The notes under the pieces: generated by a model
Database searches by the model: none
What the model was told of the DNA's origin: nothing
Seen by the model: the letters and a program-made list of their open reading frames with translations, nothing else
Source: JAVDCA01 sp035293985
GTDB taxonomy: Bacteria; Pseudomonadota; Alphaproteobacteria; Rhizobiales; Xanthobacteraceae
NCBI GenBank assembly: GCA_035293985.1
Contig: DATGLS010000011.1
Location: 1-61,371, forward strand
DNA: 61,371 nucleotides
Reading direction: 5' to 3'
Shown: in pieces, positions 8,397 through 16,835 of the stretch
Numbering within the stretch: the first letter of the stretch is position 1
Layout: every line of letters starts with the position of its first letter
Translations under genes and position numbers: made by a program

Positions 8397-9761
8397 ATGC
8401 GTATCATCGTCACCACACTGGTCTCGCTTGCGGCGATCTGGCCAGCTGGCGGCGAGGCCGCGAAGAAGAGGCCGGTTACGGCCCCCAAGGCTGCACCGAC
8501 GAAGCCGGGGCCGCCGGCACCGGGGTCGCCGCGCGCCGTCTACGCGGCGATGCCCGAGGCCGAGCGCAGGGCGATCCAGGCGGACCTGATCTGGACCGGC
8601 GATTACAACGGGCTGATCGAGGCCGACTTCGGCGACAATTCGGTCGCCGCCGTCAAGGCTTTCCAGAAGCGCAACGGCGGCAAGGAGACCGGTATCCTCA
8701 ATCTCGACGAGCGGGCGAAGCTCGCCGAGTCGGCGCGGACGAAGCGACAAAACGCGGGCTGGCGCGTGGTCGACGACCGCGCCAGCGGCGCGCGGCTCGG
8801 GGTCCCGACCAAGTTCGCGCCGCACAGCTCGGCCGCCGCGAGCGGCACCCACTGGCAATCATCGCGCGGCGAGGTGCAGGTCGAGACATTCCACGTCACT
8901 GGCACGACCCTCGAGGCGGCGTTCGAGAAGGCGAAGAAGCAGCCGGCGAACCGCGAGGTCGACTATCACGTCATCAAGCCCGACTTCTTCGTCGTGTCGG
9001 GCATGCAGGGCGGCGTGAAGAAGTTTTACGTGCGCGGCGAGATCAGAAACAACGAGGTGCGCGGCGTCACCATCCTGTACGACAAGGCGATGGAGGGCCT
9101 TTTCGATCGCATCGTGGTCGCCATGTCGAACGCGTTCGTGGGCTTTCCGCCGGCCACGCCCGCAGACCAGCCGGCAGCGCAGGGGCCGGTCGGATATGCG
9201 ACCGGCGTCGTCATCAGCGACGCCGGCGACATCATCACCGATCGCGCGGCGGTCGCCGACTGCCAGTTCATCGTCATCGCCGGCCACGGCAACGCGGTGC
9301 GGATCGGCGAGGACAAGGCTGTGGGCCTCGCGCTGCTGCGCTTGTTCGGCGCGCGCGGCCTGGTGCCGGCGACGCTCGGCGATCCCGGCGGCGGCAGCGA
9401 TGTGATGCTGGTCGGCATCGCGGATCCGCAGGCGCAGAGCGGCGGCGACGCGGTCTCGACCATCAAGGCGCATCTACAGGCGGCAAACGGGGCCGAGCGG
9501 CCGCTCGACGCCGCGCCGGCCGCCGGCTTTGCGGGAGCGGCCGCGATCGACGGCGACGACAAGCTCATCGGGATCGTCGATGCGCAATCCGCGTCCGGCG
9601 CCGGTCCTCAGGCAACAGTGGTAACGAGCGAAGCGATCCGCACATTTCTCGCCGCGCAAAAGGTTCCGCCGGCGAGCGTCGCCGGAACCGACATCAAGGC
9701 GTCGGTCGTTCGCGTGATGTGCGTGCGCGCCGGGAGCAAGGCGATGGTGACGAGCAAGTAG
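8397..9761 (+). CDS. Secreted peptidoglycan-binding protein with a degenerate trypsin-like domain
   Basis: A 454-residue exported protein. After a signal peptide (TLVSLAAIWPAGGEA) comes a PG_binding_1-like domain (about residues 45-110: DLIWTGDYNG, SVAAVKAFQK), then a middle domain, then a trypsin/DegP-like beta-barrel from about 265. In the protease domain the histidine site reads ITDRAAVADCQFI where active enzymes have a His, and the serine loop reads AGFAGAA where GxSGGP is expected; only the Asp-region (DKAVGLALLRL) is preserved. It is therefore probably a non-catalytic binding protein. Divergent from moeB. Confidence 0.7.
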   Translation: MRIIVTTLVSLAAIWPAGGEAAKKRPVTAPKAAPTKPGPPAPGSPRAVYAAMPEAERRAIQADLIWTGDYNGLIEADFGDNSVAAVKAFQKRNGGKETGILNLDERAKLAESARTKRQNAGWRVVDDRASGARLGVPTKFAPHSSAAASGTHWQSSRGEVQVETFHVTGTTLEAAFEKAKKQPANREVDYHVIKPDFFVVSGMQGGVKKFYVRGEIRNNEVRGVTILYDKAMEGLFDRIVVAMSNAFVGFPPATPADQPAAQGPVGYATGVVISDAGDIITDRAAVADCQFIVIAGHGNAVRIGEDKAVGLALLRLFGARGLVPATLGDPGGGSDVMLVGIADPQAQSGGDAVSTIKAHLQAANGAERPLDAAPAAGFAGAAAIDGDDKLIGIVDAQSASGAGPQATVVTSEAIRTFLAAQKVPPASVAGTDIKASVVRVMCVRAGSKAMVTSK

Positions 9762-9836
9762 GCAGTAGGGTTGGCAAAGGCGCCATCCTCGCCATCGCCG
9801 CGTGAGCAAAATCGCCGATGGAGGTCCTACTCCACC

Positions 9837-10610
9837 CTACTCGTTCTTGAACTTCGCCGGCCTTTTCTCGACAAACGCCGCCATGCCTTCCTTCTGGTCG
9901 GAGGTGGCGAACAGCGAATGGAAGACGCGCCGCTCGAAGCGCACGCCTTCGGCTAGCGTCGTCTCGAAGGCGCGATTGACGGCTTCTTTGGCGATCATCA
10001 CGGCGGGTAGCGACATCGACGCGATCGTCTCGGCGGTTTTCAGCGCCTCGTCCATCAGGCTCGCGAGCGGCACGATCCGGGCGACGAGCCCGGCGCGCTC
10101 GGCCTCGGCCGCATCCATCATGCGGCCGGTGAGACAGAGATCCATCGCCTTGGCCTTGCCGACCGCGCGGGTCAGGCGCTGCGTGCCGCCGATGCCCGGA
10201 ATGACGCCGAGCTTGATCTCGGGCTGGCCGAATTTCGCATTGTCAGCTGCGATGATGAGATCGCATTGCATCGCGAGCTCGCAGCCGCCGCCGAGCGCGA
10301 AGCCGGCGACCGCGGCGATCACCGGCTTGCGCGCATGGGCGATGCGATCCCAGTCGGCGCAGAAGTCGCCCATGAAAGCCTCGCGGAACGATTTGCTCGC
10401 CATCTCCTTGATGTCGGCGCCGGCCGCGAAGGCCTTGTCGGAGCCGGTGACGACCATGCAGCCGATGCTCTCATCGGCCTCGAACGCGTCGATCGCCGCC
10501 GTGAGCTCGCCGATGAGCGCCGCGTTGAGCGCATTGAGCGCAGCCGGGCGGTTGAGCCGGATCACGCCGACCTTGCCCTTTGTCTCGACGACGATGTGCT
10601 GATGGCTCAT
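9837..10610 (-). CDS. Enoyl-CoA hydratase (crotonase family)
   Basis: A 257-residue crotonase that hydrates trans-2-enoyl-CoA in beta-oxidation or related degradation. Both catalytic glutamates are present: GGGCELAMQCD and FGQPEIKLGVIPG; the oxyanion-hole segment AFAAGADIKEM and the acyl-CoA loop GIGGTQRL are also intact. GAGGG sits upstream of the ATG. No other beta-oxidation gene is adjacent. Confidence 0.9.
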   Translation of the reverse strand: MSHQHIVVETKGKVGVIRLNRPAALNALNAALIGELTAAIDAFEADESIGCMVVTGSDKAFAAGADIKEMASKSFREAFMGDFCADWDRIAHARKPVIAAVAGFALGGGCELAMQCDLIIAADNAKFGQPEIKLGVIPGIGGTQRLTRAVGKAKAMDLCLTGRMMDAAEAERAGLVARIVPLASLMDEALKTAETIASMSLPAVMIAKEAVNRAFETTLAEGVRFERRVFHSLFATSDQKEGMAAFVEKRPAKFKNE

Positions 10611-10612
10611 GA

Positions 10613-10888
10613 GCGACCCTCGCGGCTGGCGATCTTCGCGGTGGCCTAGCGGACCGCCTGTGGCAGGGCAAGGAGAGCCGCCGGGTGACGCGCGAGATCG
10701 ACAGGGCGCCGGGCTCTACCCGCGTGCCGATGGGGCGCGCCGACGTGGAGGGCAAATTCCGCGGCAATCTGCGCGACCGCTGGCCGGCGGAGCGCATCGT
10801 TGCCATCCTGCCGGCGCTCTGGCGCCTCGACAATATCGCGGATATTTCGCAATTGCCGGCTGGTCTTGCGGTGCAGCCCGCGCCATAG
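10613..10888 (+). pseudogene. Remnant of an MmgE/PrpD-family gene (C-terminal part only)
   Basis: An open frame with no plausible start runs from just after a TGA at 10610-10612 to a stop at 10886-10888. Its text (VTREIDRAPGSTRVPMGRAD, then VEGKFRGNLRDRW) matches the C-terminal part of MmgE/PrpD (2-methylcitrate dehydratase-like) proteins, where a beta strand, a Pro-Met/Leu-x-x-x-[DE][VL]-x-x-KFR turn and a final helix occur. The preceding ~350 codons of the family are absent; the echA gene occupies that place on the other strand. Interpreted as decayed debris. Confidence 0.5.
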
Positions 10889-10924
10889 AGTGGCCGGGCG
10901 ACCTCACGAGGCGAATCACCGGCA

Positions 10925-11311
10925 ATGCGGGCGAAAATTAGAGTAGCGGTTTTCATGGTGCTCGGCATCGGACTCACCGATCCGGGTCTCGCCGCCGCGC
11001 CCACTTCGCCGATGCAGCTGGGGCCGCAACACGTCGCATCACATCGCTCGTCCGCCCGCGTCGAGCGCCGGACGAGATTCCGCCCCCCGCGCGGTGCCGC
11101 CGCCCAGGACGCGGCGCGCCTCGGCGCACTCGTCGGCAGGCAATGTCACGGCAAGGCCGACCTGCCGCGCAACGACCACGAAACGGTGGTGCTGTGCTCG
11201 AATGGCAAGACGTTCGTGGTGCAGAAGGCGGCGCCGTCCGCGGCCGCCACGCCCGCGACTGAATGCTCGCTGGCCGGGACCGGTCCGGAGCCACCCTGCT
11301 TCGATCAGTAG
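10925..11311 (+). CDS. Small secreted hypothetical protein
   Basis: A 128-residue protein of unknown function with a probable signal peptide (MRAKIRVAVFMVLGIGL... to about Ala25). The mature region is basic and of low complexity, with four cysteines in the second half (GRQCHGKAD, VVLCSNGK, TECSLAG, PPCFDQ), suggesting a small disulphide-bonded periplasmic protein. No strong ribosome site is visible. Confidence 0.45.
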   Translation: MRAKIRVAVFMVLGIGLTDPGLAAAPTSPMQLGPQHVASHRSSARVERRTRFRPPRGAAAQDAARLGALVGRQCHGKADLPRNDHETVVLCSNGKTFVVQKAAPSAAATPATECSLAGTGPEPPCFDQ

Positions 11312-11624
11312 AGTGGATCAACGCGCCAGCCCGGCACAAGTATTCGCTCGCCTACAACTCAAAGGCGCGATCGGAGTTCCACGTTACTTCCAGGTGGGAC
11401 GCGAACCTGATCGCAGTCGAAAGCGTGCTGTAAGGTTTGCGAAAATTTAAGCTGTCGACCGCACCATGCGAGTCGAAAGGGCGACGTAGCTGCCTGTCGA
11501 CCTTCGGACCAGCGGCTCCCCCGACTGCTGAACCTTAGGGCAACTACACGATCGCGACACTCGGCCATTGTGCCGGCTGGCCGCGGCGCGTCCCTGGCAT
11601 CGAGCCCCAACGGAGCGCGCAAAC
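11312..11624. other. Gene-free stretch before the chemoreceptor gene
   Basis: About 310 bases without a convincing gene on either strand. An AT-richer patch near 11435-11455 could hold the promoter of the chemoreceptor gene, but no clear -35/-10 pair was found. No repeat seen. Confidence 0.4.
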
Positions 11625-13631
11625 ATGCGGCTGAGTGACTTTCGAATCAATACACGAATCTACGTCGGCTTCGGCAGCCTCATCGTCATTGCAGCCGCCC
11701 TCGCGGCATTCGGGATGATCGAGCTCGGCTCGATCGAGAGCCAGTTGAAGAAATTCGTCGGCGTCTCCGGCAACACGGCGCGAAACCTGACGGTGCAGCG
11801 CATCAGCTCGCGCATGCGTCGGCTGGCGCTCCAATATGAGACGAGCCAGGATCAGGCCGTGGTCAAACAATTCGCCGACGACGACGCCCGGGCGATCGAG
11901 CTTCTCGCCGCCGCCGCCAGGGTAACTTTATCCGACGAGCGCCGCAGGCTTTATGGCGATTCGTCCGCGACCCTCACCAGCGTCAAGCAGGACTTCGACC
12001 AGCTGGTGGCGTTCGGGGGCAAGCTGACCGCGGCACGCGACAAGCTCTTCACCGGCGGGGACGAGCTCACGGCGGCGACCGACAAGCTGGTCGCGGCGGC
12101 GCGCGCGCAGAGCGAGATCAGCGTGCGCGCGCAGGCGATCGACCTCGAGGTCGCGGTGCTCAAGGTGCGCATCGCCAACTGGCGGTTCCTCGCCACCCAC
12201 GACGCGAAGGGCCCAGCGACCTTCAAGGCGGCCGCCGACAAGGCGCAGGAGGCCTTGACGATGCTGGAGAAGAACCCGGCTGCCAGCGGCCTCGCGAATC
12301 TGATTGCGCCCGTGAAGGCTTCGCTCGACGCCTACGCGGCGAACTTCGCCATCGTCTCGGAAGCGGTGCTGAGCAGCGGCACGCTGTACGCGAAGACCAT
12401 GGCGCCGAAGTTCGAGAAAGTCTCGGCGAATGGCGAGGCGGCGCAGAAGACCCTCGACGCCGATCTCGACACGGCGCAGAAGAGCGCCGAGCAGACCGTC
12501 TCGAGCACGTCCAGCCTGCAGGCGATTCTCGCCGGCATCGCGGTGCTGCTGGGTGGCGCGCTCGCCTTCCTGATCGGCCGCAGCATCGCGCGGCCCGTCG
12601 CGGCGATGACCGCCGCGATGAAGAAGCTCGCCGGCGGCGACAAGGCGGTCGCGATCCCGGCGCAGGAGAACCGGGACGAGATCGGCGAGATGGCGAAGGC
12701 GGTCGACGTGTTCAAGCAGAACATGATCCGCGCCGATGCCCTCGCCGCCGAGCAGCAGGCCGAGCAGGCGCGCAAGGAGGCGCGCCAGAAGACGGTGGAC
12801 GGCCACATCGCGGCGTTCGACCGCTCGGTGCGCGAGGCGCTCTCGACGCTCGCCTCGGCCGCAACCGAGATGCGCGCGACCGCGACCGGGATGTCGGCGA
12901 CCGCCGAGCAGACGCAGCGCCAGGCAGGCAGCGTCGCGGCCGCCTCGGAGCAGACCTCGGCCAACGTGCAGACGGTCGCCGCCTCGGCCGAGGAGATGTC
13001 GAGCTCGATCGCCGAGATCAGCCGGCAGGTGACGCAGGCCTCGCGGATCGCCGGCGAGGCGGTCACCGACGCGCAGCGCACCAATGCGACGGTGAACACG
13101 CTCGCCGAAGCGGCGCAGAAGATCGGTCAGGTGGTGCAGCTCATAAAGGACATCGCCGGCCAGACCAACCTGCTCGCCCTCAATGCCACCATCGAGGCGG
13201 CGCGCGCCGGCGACGCCGGCAAGGGCTTCGCGGTGGTGGCGAGCGAGGTCAAATCGCTCGCGACGCAGACCGCCAAGGCGACCGAGGACATCGCGGCGCA
13301 GATAGGCGCGATCCAGTCGGTGACCGGCGAGGCGGTGACCGCGATCCAGGGCATCGGTGGCACCATCGAGCGCATCAGCGAGATATCGACCGCGATCGCG
13401 AGCGCGATCGAGGAGCAGGGCGCGGCGACCAAGGAGATCGCCAACAACACCCAGCAGGCCGCCAAGGGGACCGAGCAGGTCTCCTCGATCATCCACGGCG
13501 TCAACCAGGCCGCCAACGAGACCGGCTCCGCGGCGACCAACGTGCTCTCATCCGCCGAGGAGCTCGGCAAGCAGTCGGAGACGCTGCGCGCCGAGGTGGG
13601 ACGGTTCCTGGAGAATATCCGAGCCGCGTGA
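11625..13631 (+). CDS. Methyl-accepting chemotaxis protein
   Basis: A 668-residue inner-membrane chemoreceptor. Membrane segment 1 lies at about residues 13-32, followed by a ~265-residue mostly helical periplasmic sensor domain, membrane segment 2 at about 302-325 (AILAGIAVLLGGALAFLIG), a HAMP linker (RSIARPVAAMTAAMKKLAGG) and a cytoplasmic signalling domain. The highly conserved hairpin tip (DIAGQTNLLALNATIEAARA) that contacts CheA and CheW is intact. The open frame begins at 11568, but ATG 11625, preceded by CGGAG, gives the natural N-terminus. Ligand unknown. Confidence 0.92.
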   Translation: MRLSDFRINTRIYVGFGSLIVIAAALAAFGMIELGSIESQLKKFVGVSGNTARNLTVQRISSRMRRLALQYETSQDQAVVKQFADDDARAIELLAAAARVTLSDERRRLYGDSSATLTSVKQDFDQLVAFGGKLTAARDKLFTGGDELTAATDKLVAAARAQSEISVRAQAIDLEVAVLKVRIANWRFLATHDAKGPATFKAAADKAQEALTMLEKNPAASGLANLIAPVKASLDAYAANFAIVSEAVLSSGTLYAKTMAPKFEKVSANGEAAQKTLDADLDTAQKSAEQTVSSTSSLQAILAGIAVLLGGALAFLIGRSIARPVAAMTAAMKKLAGGDKAVAIPAQENRDEIGEMAKAVDVFKQNMIRADALAAEQQAEQARKEARQKTVDGHIAAFDRSVREALSTLASAATEMRATATGMSATAEQTQRQAGSVAAASEQTSANVQTVAASAEEMSSSIAEISRQVTQASRIAGEAVTDAQRTNATVNTLAEAAQKIGQVVQLIKDIAGQTNLLALNATIEAARAGDAGKGFAVVASEVKSLATQTAKATEDIAAQIGAIQSVTGEAVTAIQGIGGTIERISEISTAIASAIEEQGAATKEIANNTQQAAKGTEQVSSIIHGVNQAANETGSAATNVLSSAEELGKQSETLRAEVGRFLENIRAA

Positions 13632-13640
13632 GGAAGGTGC

Positions 13641-14993
13641 TCAGCCGAGGCGCTTGAGCTCCGCCTGCGCGCCCTTGTACTCGATGAAGCTCTTCGGACA
13701 GGTTTCCACGGCCGCCTTCAGGGCGGCCGTGGCGTCTGTGCGCTCGCCCTGCAGCAGCCTCGATTCGCCACCGTAGAATTGCGCTTCACAGCGCTGCGAC
13801 GGATTCTCCGCGGCTGCCAAAGTTGCCTCAAACGTTCGCGTGCCGAGCAGCATCGCCGCCACCGGGCTTGGCCACCCGGAACCCGAGCGTCGCACGGCGA
13901 GGTCCAGGTAGGCCTTGGCTGTGGCGGGGTCGCCGCGCGCCGTCGCAAGATAAGCCCACAGCGGCGCGTAAGGATCGTCCGGATCCGCGCGAACGACGCG
14001 CGCAAGGTCGGCGGCGGCCGCCGCGAGCTCGCCCGCGTAGAAATTCATGTACCCGCGGCTGCGATACGTATCGATGTCGCCCGGCGCGCGGCGGAGCGCC
14101 TCGTCGTAATCTTGCTTCGCCAACGCAAGGTCGCCCTTGTCCACATAGGCGTCGCCGCGCGCGCGAAGCGCCGCGACATCGGACCCATCGATCATGAGCG
14201 CCGTGGTGTAATCCGAGATCGCCGGGTCGGGATCGCCCTTCGCGGCATGCGCCACGCCGCGGTTGACGAAGGCGTCCTCGTAGCGCGGATCGAGCGCGAT
14301 CGCGCGGCCGTAGTCGGCGATCGCCTTGTCATAATCCTTCTTCATCCGATAGGCGGTGCCGCGGTCGTACCAGCCGATGGCGTAGCCGGGATCGTGGCTG
14401 AGCACCTCGTCGTAGTCGGCAATCGCCGCATCGATCTCCTGGCGGTCGAGATGGGCATTGCCGCGGTTGACGAAGTCGCTGACGAGATCGCGCGCGCTCT
14501 CGTCGCCCGACTGGATCAGCGCCGTGCAGCTGGCGATGCGCTGATCGGGCGCGGCGCCGTCATGGCCGCCGCAGTGCGCCGCAAACGTGCTGCCGTCGCA
14601 GCGCGACTGGACGACGCGGCACTGGTCGCGATGGTCGGCCGCCGCCGTCGCGCAATCGTTCATCGCCTTGCGCTCGGCCTCGCGCTTGTCGGCATCGATC
14701 GCCCAGGCGAGGCCGGCCGCGGCCGGCGGCGCGAACGCGATGGCGAAGCACTGGTCGGTGAACACGCCGACGACGCGGCAGTTCTCGGCGGCCCCGCGCA
14801 CGTTCGCGAGCTTGCGGCAGGTGTCGAGCGCCGCCGCCTGCGCGGTTGCGCGCGGCGTGAAGTTGCGCACGTACCCGTAGGTGACGCCGCCCTGGGTGAT
14901 CGGCGAGGTGACGCCGATCGCGAGCACGCCGTCGGCCGCAGCGAGCGACGGCCACGCGAGCGCAGCAGTGACGATCAGCGCGGCGCGCCTCAC
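13641..14993 (-). CDS. Periplasmic DUF4189-TPR protein
   Basis: A 450-residue exported protein. A signal peptide (VRRAALIVTAALAWPSLA) leads to a DUF4189-like domain (about residues 20-125; GYVRNFTPRATAQAAALDTC and several Cys), then at least five TPR units (DFVNRGNAHLDRQEIDAAIA, AIGWYDRGTAYRMKKDYDKA and following) to about residue 355. It probably scaffolds protein complexes in the periplasm. I take the GTG at 14993, whose GTGA overlaps the mutM stop by four bases; the longer frame to 15062 lies inside mutM and has no signal peptide at its end. Likely co-transcribed with mutM. Confidence 0.75.
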   Translation of the reverse strand: MRRAALIVTAALAWPSLAAADGVLAIGVTSPITQGGVTYGYVRNFTPRATAQAAALDTCRKLANVRGAAENCRVVGVFTDQCFAIAFAPPAAAGLAWAIDADKREAERKAMNDCATAAADHRDQCRVVQSRCDGSTFAAHCGGHDGAAPDQRIASCTALIQSGDESARDLVSDFVNRGNAHLDRQEIDAAIADYDEVLSHDPGYAIGWYDRGTAYRMKKDYDKAIADYGRAIALDPRYEDAFVNRGVAHAAKGDPDPAISDYTTALMIDGSDVAALRARGDAYVDKGDLALAKQDYDEALRRAPGDIDTYRSRGYMNFYAGELAAAAADLARVVRADPDDPYAPLWAYLATARGDPATAKAYLDLAVRRSGSGWPSPVAAMLLGTRTFEATLAAAENPSQRCEAQFYGGESRLLQGERTDATAALKAAVETCPKSFIEYKGAQAELKRLG

Positions 14994-15883
14994 TTCTGGC
15001 ACTCGGGGCAGAAGAACGTCGACCGGCCACCCTGGACGATACGCTTCACGGTGCCTTTGCACCCGGGCGTTACGCAGGGCTGCCCCTCGCGATCGTAGAC
15101 GCGGAAGCGATGTTGGAAATAGCCGAGTTCGCCGTCGGTGCGGCGATGATCGCGCAGCGACGAGCCGCCGGCCTTGATCGCATCCTGCAACACGCCCTTG
15201 ATGGCATCGACCAGGCGCTCGGCGCGTTCATTCGGCTTGCCCTTGCGATCCGCGATGGTCGAGGCCCGGCGCTTGGGCGACAGATGCGCGCCGTAGAGCG
15301 CCTCGCAAACGTAGATGTTGCCCAGGCCGGCCACGACCTTCTGGTCGGAGAGCGCCGCCTTGAGGCTCGTCTTCTTGCCGCGACAGGCCGCGGCCAAGAG
15401 GCTGGCATCGAACTCGTTGCCGAGCGGCTCCGGGCCGATCTCCTTCATCAGCGGATGGTCCGCCAGCTCGGCGCGCGGCACCAGCAGCATGAGGCCGAAG
15501 CGGCGCGGATCGTTGAAGGTGATGCGGGCGCCGGACGACATGTGGAAGACGATGTGATCGTGCGCGCGGTCCTCCGCGCGGGGGTAGTGGAAATGGCCGG
15601 GTGTCTTGCTGGCCGTTTTGGCGCCGTCATCCTGCGCCACGCGGAACGAGCCGGACATGCCGAGATGCATCAGCAGCACGTCGCCGGAGCTCAGATCTGC
15701 AAGCAGGTATTTGGCGCGGCGGCCGAGCCCCGTGACGGTGCGGCCCTCGAGCCGCTTGACGAAGCCCGTCGGCAGCGGCCGGCGCAGATCGGGGCGACGC
15801 GCCTCGACCTTCGCAAAGCGCGCGCCTTCCATCGCGGGCTGCAGGCCGCGGCGAACGGTCTCGACTTCGGGCAGCTCGGGCAT
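14990..15883 (-). CDS. mutM: Formamidopyrimidine-DNA glycosylase MutM (Fpg)
   Basis: Removes 8-oxoguanine and ring-opened purines in base excision repair, with lyase activity. The 297-residue protein starts MPELPEVETVRRGL, giving the catalytic Pro2 and Glu3 after Met removal. The helix-two-turn-helix (GLGNIYVCEALYGAHLSP) and the C-terminal zinc finger (CVTPGC...FFCPEC) are complete. The usual ubiE-ubiB run begins divergently on the other side. Confidence 0.95.
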   Translation of the reverse strand: MPELPEVETVRRGLQPAMEGARFAKVEARRPDLRRPLPTGFVKRLEGRTVTGLGRRAKYLLADLSSGDVLLMHLGMSGSFRVAQDDGAKTASKTPGHFHYPRAEDRAHDHIVFHMSSGARITFNDPRRFGLMLLVPRAELADHPLMKEIGPEPLGNEFDASLLAAACRGKKTSLKAALSDQKVVAGLGNIYVCEALYGAHLSPKRRASTIADRKGKPNERAERLVDAIKGVLQDAIKAGGSSLRDHRRTDGELGYFQHRFRVYDREGQPCVTPGCKGTVKRIVQGGRSTFFCPECQK

Positions 15884-16008
15884 CGGGCTTAACCATATTG
15901 GCGGGCGGGCTTTTGTAGCGCCGCGCCGCTGCGCGCGCTATGGTTCGCGCAGATTTCACCCTCTGCCGCAAGCTGAGCTCGGCGTTTGCGGAGGCGCCCT
16001 CATCCCGA

Positions 16009-16036
16009 CCCTCTCCCCGTGAAGGGGGGGAGAGGG
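16009..16036. repeat. Dispersed palindromic repeat (CCCTCTC...GAGAGGG type), copy 2
   Basis: CCCTCTCCCC (16009-16018) faces GGGGAGAGGG (16027-16036) across 8 bases. Same family as 4495-4524. It lies about 40 bases before ubiE, so it will be part of, or next to, the ubiE leader. Confidence 0.65.
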
Positions 16037-16073
16037 GGCGCAGGCGCATCGTCGTGTGGTGACAAGGAAGTCC

Positions 16074-16835
16074 ATGATCGACCCGCGCCGCGACACCCAT
16101 TTCGGCTACCGCACCGTCGACCTCGACGCCAAGCAGGGCATGGTCGATGACGTGTTTCGCTCGGTCGCGCGGCGCTACGACCTGATGAACGACCTGATGT
16201 CGGGCGGCCTGCACCGCGCCTGGAAGGATGCGCTCGTCACCGCCATCAACCCGCCGCGCGGCGAGCAAGCCTTCGCGCTCCTCGATGTGGCGGGCGGCAC
16301 CGGAGATATTGCGTTCCGCACGATTGCGGCGGGCGGCGCCGGCACGCGCGCGACCGTGTGCGACATCAATCCCGAGATGCTCAGCGTCGGCCGCGACCGC
16401 GCGGTCGAGCGCGGGCTCGACCAGGCGGTCGCGTTCGTCGACGGGAATGCCGAGGCGCTGCCGTTTCCGGACAAGAGCTTCGACGCCTACGCGATCGCGT
16501 TCGGCATCCGCAATGTCCCGCGCATCGAGGCAGCGCTCACGGAAGCCTATCGCGTGCTGCGCACCGGCGGGCGCTTCCTCTGTCTCGAATTCTCCACCGT
16601 CGACGTGCCGGGGCTCGACACGCTCTACGACCTCTACTCGTTCAACGTCATCCCGGCGCTCGGCCGCTTGGTCGCGGGCGATGCCGAGGCCTATCGCTAT
16701 CTGGTCGAATCGATCCGGCGCTTTCCCAAGCCGCAGGCTTTCGCGGCGATGATCTCGGCCGCGGGCTTTCGCCGCGTCAGCGCGCGGCCCCTCAGCGGCG
16801 GCATCGTGGCGTTGCATTCGGGCTGGCGCTTGTGA
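16074..16835 (+). CDS. ubiE: Ubiquinone C-methyltransferase UbiE
   Basis: SAM-dependent C-methyltransferase of ubiquinone (and menaquinone) biosynthesis. The 253-residue protein has the UbiE signature YDLMNDLMSGGLHRAWK, the SAM-binding LLDVAGGTGDIAFR, and the second signature RVLRTGGRFLCLEF. The open frame could start at GTG 16056, but ATG 16074 is preceded by AAGGAAG. Its TGA overlaps the GTG of ubiB. Confidence 0.95.
   Translation: MIDPRRDTHFGYRTVDLDAKQGMVDDVFRSVARRYDLMNDLMSGGLHRAWKDALVTAINPPRGEQAFALLDVAGGTGDIAFRTIAAGGAGTRATVCDINPEMLSVGRDRAVERGLDQAVAFVDGNAEALPFPDKSFDAYAIAFGIRNVPRIEAALTEAYRVLRTGGRFLCLEFSTVDVPGLDTLYDLYSFNVIPALGRLVAGDAEAYRYLVESIRRFPKPQAFAAMISAAGFRRVSARPLSGGIVALHSGWRL

Noticed and set aside
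11928..13496. 522-codon minus-strand frame opposite the chemoreceptor
   Set aside because: Pure antisense shadow; composition dominated by Arg, Leu and Gly, while the plus strand encodes an intact chemoreceptor.
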